A stretch of 64,000 bases of DNA, from NCBI GenBank assembly GCA_009917695.1, contig JAACJG010000016.1:1-64000 (forward strand), written 5' to 3'. A model generated the notes under the pieces. The model was given only the letters and a program-made list of their open reading frames with translations. It made no database searches and was not told where the DNA came from. Below are positions 60,498 to 64,000 of this stretch, in pieces (the stretch's first letter is position 1; every line of letters starts with the position of its first letter). Source of the stretch: Candidatus Rifleibacterium amylolyticum (GTDB taxonomy: Bacteria > Muiribacteriota > Ozemobacteria > Ozemobacterales > Ozemobacteraceae). Both the position numbers and the translations under genes were made by a program.

Positions 60498-62992
60498 TAA
60501 AGCACCTTGAAGCTGAGCTCTGTTACCAGCTTACGTATTTTTGCCGAAGTATCTTTGCGCAGGGCAGGAATATACTGCGAAAGCATCTGCGGATTGATAC
60601 GGCTGATCGCTTTTACGGCATTGAAGCGCAGCAGTTCATCGCGGTCGTTGAGATACGGAAAAATGTAGTTGAGAAAGTTTGCGTCGCCGATTTCGCCCAT
60701 GGCCCACAGAGCGCTTGCTTTCATGTTTTTATCTTTGTGTGCCAGCATTTTCTGCAAAACCGGAATCAGGTTGAAATTACCAATCTTTCGAATACCGACA
60801 ATAGCGTTGGCGCGGATTCGGTTATTAGAATCATCGAGAAACGGCAGCAGCACCTGAATGGCCTGGCGATCGCCAAGCGATGAGATTGCTTCGATGGTAT
60901 TGGCTCTGACGCGTGGGTCAGGGTCGTTGAAGAACCCGATCAACTGCTTGATCAGCTGCGGATCGCCCATTACGCCCAAAGTTTTGACCACTGCGGCGCG
61001 CACAAGCTTCGAGGGATCTTTCATGGCAGCCATCAGAGCATCTTTTCCCTTGTCGTCGAGCTGGATGTTTTCAAGCAGCAGGGCTGCCTGCAGGCGAGTC
61101 TGAGGATCGAGAGAAGACAGGTCCTGGACTATCTGGTCTGAAAAGCCCTGGTCGAGTTTTTGAATGACTTTGGCCGCCAGTTTTCGGGTTTCGGGTTTGA
61201 GATTGTTGAAATTGGCTTTAAACCGTTCTTTGCTTAGTTTTGCAATATGCTCAAGGGCAAACTCACGCATTTTTTCGTTATTGCTGTTGATAAAGCGCAC
61301 GAGCAGAGGAGCCAGCTGATTTGCCGTCAAAATGACCTTGAGATGCTGCAGTGCATTGAGCGAGACGTTTTCGTCCGGGTCGGCAAGTGCTTCTACAGCA
61401 TAGTTTTTGAACTGTGGAAAATGCTGTAGACTCATGCAGTTCAATGCCCCGATGCGCACTTCGGGCGCCGGGTCTTTGCTGGAGTTTTTGAGAAGTTCAG
61501 TCAGGCCATTGATTTTGCACTCACTGGCAAATTCTATTGCTGCTACCCGAACGTTGACATCACTGTCCTTGAGGAACTTTTCGATCGATATATTACGATT
61601 ACGCGTTACCAGATTGCGTTTGAACAGTTCGCGGTCTTCTTTATCGGAGATTACAGCCAGAAGCTTCAGAACTATTCTCCAGAGGTTGTCATCGACGTTA
61701 CCCTGGAGTGCGGTAAGCAGTAGCGAGCCAAAAGACGGGTCGTTGCTGATCAGCCATTCAAAAAGATTGAACTGCTCATCAAAAGGCCATTCTTTCAAGA
61801 ATAGATAAGTTTCGTGAAAATTTTTCTGGAAAAGCTCTCTGATAAAAGGCCTGACCAGAGCATGCCGGTTATTGGCAAGAGCATAGAACAGGCGGCGTGT
61901 CAATTTGCGCTGATCGTCTGGAAGCTGCTTGTCGCGCATCATGCTCAGGATTGTTTTTTCCCATGAGTCATAAAGACTGGCCAGCGCAATCCGGTTGGGT
62001 TCGCTCTTGTCCTGCATGCGCTCAAAAGTTTTTTTGATAAGTTGTGCGAGAGCACTTACCGCGAGACTTCTGATCTCTGACGCGCCATCGCGCACAAGTT
62101 CGAGAACGATATCGAAGCAGTAGGGGTCGATCTGTTTGAGCAGCTCTGGCATCACGCGGTAACGATAGCGGGTGTCAGCGATGCTGGCAATGAAAGCAAG
62201 AATTTCACTGCGCGCTTTGCCGAATTGTGGCAACAGAAGACGGTCACACAGATCGGTCAGACCATCAAATCCGCCCCGCACCAGTTTTTCGTTGAAATAT
62301 GGCAGCAGCTCCTGAATTGAATACTCGCCAAATATTTCGAGCATTTTGTCTTTGCGGGCCTGTGAAGCTTTACCGTAAAAATCAAGGTAGAGCGGTATGA
62401 AATCGAGTCGAGCAAACTTGATCAGAGTGTCAAAGTAGAAGTCTTTGATTTTCAGATCGGGGTGCGCAAAATTAGCCTTGATATCTGTAAACAGATCGAG
62501 ATCTTCAAGAATTCCGACTATTTCGAAATACAGCGGTGAATTGCGTTCTTCCGGCAGGGCTCTGATAAGTGCTCCCAGAGCCTCTTTGCCAAATTCGCCA
62601 GTGATGGCTGCCTGTACTTTCTGACGGATTCCGGGGTCGGAGTCGCCGAGGCATGATATCATCGCATCGAGGCTTTCCTGAGTGCCAAGAGCTGAAAGCG
62701 CCTGAAGAGCGCTTTCTCTCAGCTGTGAGTCAGATCCTTTGAGCAGCGCCCTGAATACCGGCATGGCTTCTTCAATCTGGCGCTTGCCGGCAATGTCGAT
62801 AAGGGGGAGTATCAGATCACGTGAGCTCTCGTTGAATGACTCGAGCGCGGCGAGAACCATCTGATCAGTTTTTTCGTCTTCGTGGTCTATCAATTCATGA
62901 AAAGCAGCTTCGCGCACTTTCGCGTCGGCGCTTTCCAGTTCTTTGAAAAGGATTTCAGGGTCTCGGTTTGAATTTCCAAATGGCCAGATCAT
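60497..62992 (-). CDS. Large HEAT-repeat protein
   Basis: 831 residues, nearly all HEAT/PBS-lyase-type helical pairs. 'SDSQLRESALQALSALGTQE', 'DPGIRQKVQAAITGEFGKEA', 'DPDPRVRANTIEAISSLGDR' and 'DSNNRIRANAIVGIRKIGNF' show the Pro-x-x-Arg and Asp-Arg ladder. There is no catalytic domain, signal peptide or membrane segment. The middle part (about 300-480) is less regular. It is probably a cytoplasmic scaffold. ATGA coupling with the upstream HEAT gene indicates a stoichiometric pair. Confidence 0.85.
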   Translation of the reverse strand: MIWPFGNSNRDPEILFKELESADAKVREAAFHELIDHEDEKTDQMVLAALESFNESSRDLILPLIDIAGKRQIEEAMPVFRALLKGSDSQLRESALQALSALGTQESLDAMISCLGDSDPGIRQKVQAAITGEFGKEALGALIRALPEERNSPLYFEIVGILEDLDLFTDIKANFAHPDLKIKDFYFDTLIKFARLDFIPLYLDFYGKASQARKDKMLEIFGEYSIQELLPYFNEKLVRGGFDGLTDLCDRLLLPQFGKARSEILAFIASIADTRYRYRVMPELLKQIDPYCFDIVLELVRDGASEIRSLAVSALAQLIKKTFERMQDKSEPNRIALASLYDSWEKTILSMMRDKQLPDDQRKLTRRLFYALANNRHALVRPFIRELFQKNFHETYLFLKEWPFDEQFNLFEWLISNDPSFGSLLLTALQGNVDDNLWRIVLKLLAVISDKEDRELFKRNLVTRNRNISIEKFLKDSDVNVRVAAIEFASECKINGLTELLKNSSKDPAPEVRIGALNCMSLQHFPQFKNYAVEALADPDENVSLNALQHLKVILTANQLAPLLVRFINSNNEKMREFALEHIAKLSKERFKANFNNLKPETRKLAAKVIQKLDQGFSDQIVQDLSSLDPQTRLQAALLLENIQLDDKGKDALMAAMKDPSKLVRAAVVKTLGVMGDPQLIKQLIGFFNDPDPRVRANTIEAISSLGDRQAIQVLLPFLDDSNNRIRANAIVGIRKIGNFNLIPVLQKMLAHKDKNMKASALWAMGEIGDANFLNYIFPYLNDRDELLRFNAVKAISRINPQMLSQYIPALRKDTSAKIRKLVTELSFKVL

Positions 62993-64000
62993 TGTTGTGG
63001 TGGCGGAGTTGGCTTGGCCGAAAGGACGGCCATAACCTCCTTCCTTACATTTTCGTCGGGATCGAATCTAAGAGGTCTGATATAGGGTGCCAGCATCATC
63101 GGATTGGTGATTTTGCCGAGCGCTTTGATTATATTGCGGCGAACATCAGGTTCGGGATCGCGAATCGACTGAATAAGTATCGGAAAGAATCTGCTGTCTC
63201 TGATTTCGCCAAGTGCAAAAGCGGCCGATGCGCGCATCCAGCGGTCGGGGTGACGAAGCATCTCGATCACAGCCTCGTATATCTGGTAATACCCGAGTTT
63301 CCAGAGAGTGATGATGGTATTGGCACGAACGCGATTGTGGTCATCGTGCAGCAGAGGCAATATTTCTTCGACCAGAGAGAGATCGCCGACAACCCCCATG
63401 GCTTCGACGGCATTGGCACGAACACGGTCGTCCTGGTCTTTGAGGAAGCCTACCAGCATGCCTGAAACCGAAGGCCCACCGATTTTACCAAGACCCATGA
63501 TTACAACAGCGCGCACATGCGGGTCAGGATCCTGAATCGCAACAATCAGATGGGTCTTGAGTTCAGGAGGAATGAAATCGCAGAGTACCTCAAGGATTTT
63601 GGCTGAAAGAACACGGGTGCGCTGGTCAGAAGCAGAGAGATCACGGGTGATGTCTTCCATGAACGAAGTATCCATTTTGATCAGCGAGGTGCCGATGGCA
63701 AGACGGGTTTCTTCGCTCATTTTGTCAAAGCCGGTCATGTATTTGCGGCGGGTGATATGAGCTATCGCCTTATGGGCAGCCTGTTTGATTTCTACCGTAT
63801 TGGACGAGAGCAGCTTGGTGAGACTGCTTATGATTGCCGGGTGATCGCGCTCCTTGAGTCGTTCTATCGTTTGCAGAACGATGCTGGAATCTGAATCTTT
63901 CAGCAGGTTGAGCAGCATTTCGCAGCCGGCGGCATTTTGAAAATGCGGCAGATCAAGGATTTTAAGGATATTTTCGCGAACCGAATAATCGGGGTCGCGC
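62989..64000 (-). CDS. HEAT-repeat protein, 5' end beyond the window
   Basis: The frame stays open from the stop at 62989 to the right edge. A Met codon at 63918 is internal, because the upstream codons continue a HEAT unit ('RDPDYSVRENILKILDL'). At least 336 residues are visible, with repeats such as 'DPDPHVRAVVIMGLGKIGGP', 'DQDDRVRANAVEAMGVVGDL' and 'DDHNRVRANTIITLWKLGYY'. These strongly resemble those of the downstream HEAT protein, suggesting duplication. It overlaps that gene by four bases. Confidence 0.85.
   Translation of the reverse strand, partial: RDPDYSVRENILKILDLPHFQNAAGCEMLLNLLKDSDSSIVLQTIERLKERDHPAIISSLTKLLSSNTVEIKQAAHKAIAHITRRKYMTGFDKMSEETRLAIGTSLIKMDTSFMEDITRDLSASDQRTRVLSAKILEVLCDFIPPELKTHLIVAIQDPDPHVRAVVIMGLGKIGGPSVSGMLVGFLKDQDDRVRANAVEAMGVVGDLSLVEEILPLLHDDHNRVRANTIITLWKLGYYQIYEAVIEMLRHPDRWMRASAAFALGEIRDSRFFPILIQSIRDPEPDVRRNIIKALGKITNPMMLAPYIRPLRFDPDENVRKEVMAVLSAKPTPPPQQ

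Overview
The window reads as chromosomal DNA (roughly half G+C) of a Gram-negative-type, probably anaerobic bacterium from a poorly cultured lineage. Evidence for an outer membrane is an ArnC/LABN/ArnT-like lipid glycosylation operon and many exported proteins. Evidence for anaerobic life is a pyrophosphate-type phosphofructokinase and several genes of the selenium-linked anaerobic purine-degradation set (YgeY, YgeW, carbamate kinase, SsnA-like and 8-oxoguanine-deaminase-like amidohydrolases). The mix of these with TPR/HEAT/VWA/pilin-like proteins would fit Candidatus Riflebacteria or a neighbouring phylum. That placement is a guess, since no rRNA or tRNA gene lies in the window.

Layout. 0-6.3 kb: edge of an IS630-type transposase, a DUF6122 membrane protein, an EEP-family phosphatase/nuclease, a stand-alone JAMM protein and secreted proteins, including an endonuclease I. 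6.4-10.9 kb: a tightly overlapping minus-strand operon, GT2 - LABN - ArnT-like - small membrane protein - GH13 amylase. 11.1-16.3 kb: an NlpC/P60 wall hydrolase, a secreted protein, moaA, a ROK sugar kinase and a degenerate phosphohexomutase. 16.6-25 kb: an RNA methyltransferase, PPi-PFK, a JAB-DinG helicase fusion, a TM1266-like ACT protein, an ankyrin protein coupled to a pseudopilin, and a CFA-synthase-like methyltransferase. 25-31.9 kb: a DUF1232-J protein, BI-1, a coiled-coil membrane protein, a VIT-VWA protein with a pilin-like tail, a DnaQ-like exonuclease and a 2H phosphoesterase.

32.4-53.8 kb: purine/carbamoyl-related genes in three blocks (PLP enzyme + arcC; ygeY + ygeW; two amidohydrolases). 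They are interrupted by a 7-kb gene for a repetitive surface protein, a decayed PIN toxin beside an intact antitoxin-like gene, a TlpA-like thioredoxin and a large hybrid histidine kinase. 53.9-64 kb: a TPR protein with eight 14-residue repeats and a zinc ribbon, secD-secF-dtd, and a HEAT-repeat operon running off the right edge.

Genes are densely packed, with many 1-25 base overlaps and convergent ends only a few bases apart. The larger gaps are filled by dispersed repeats of several kinds: GATNAC hexamer arrays, a cacaaagacac-type family, gcagaatgaca-type and gcgaagc-type elements, and a perfect 28-bp palindrome. Clear hairpin terminators and a few strong sigma70-like promoters are visible. 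Two promoters end six bases before an ATG and predict leaderless mRNAs.

Functional calls rest on motif recognition by eye. No database search was run.
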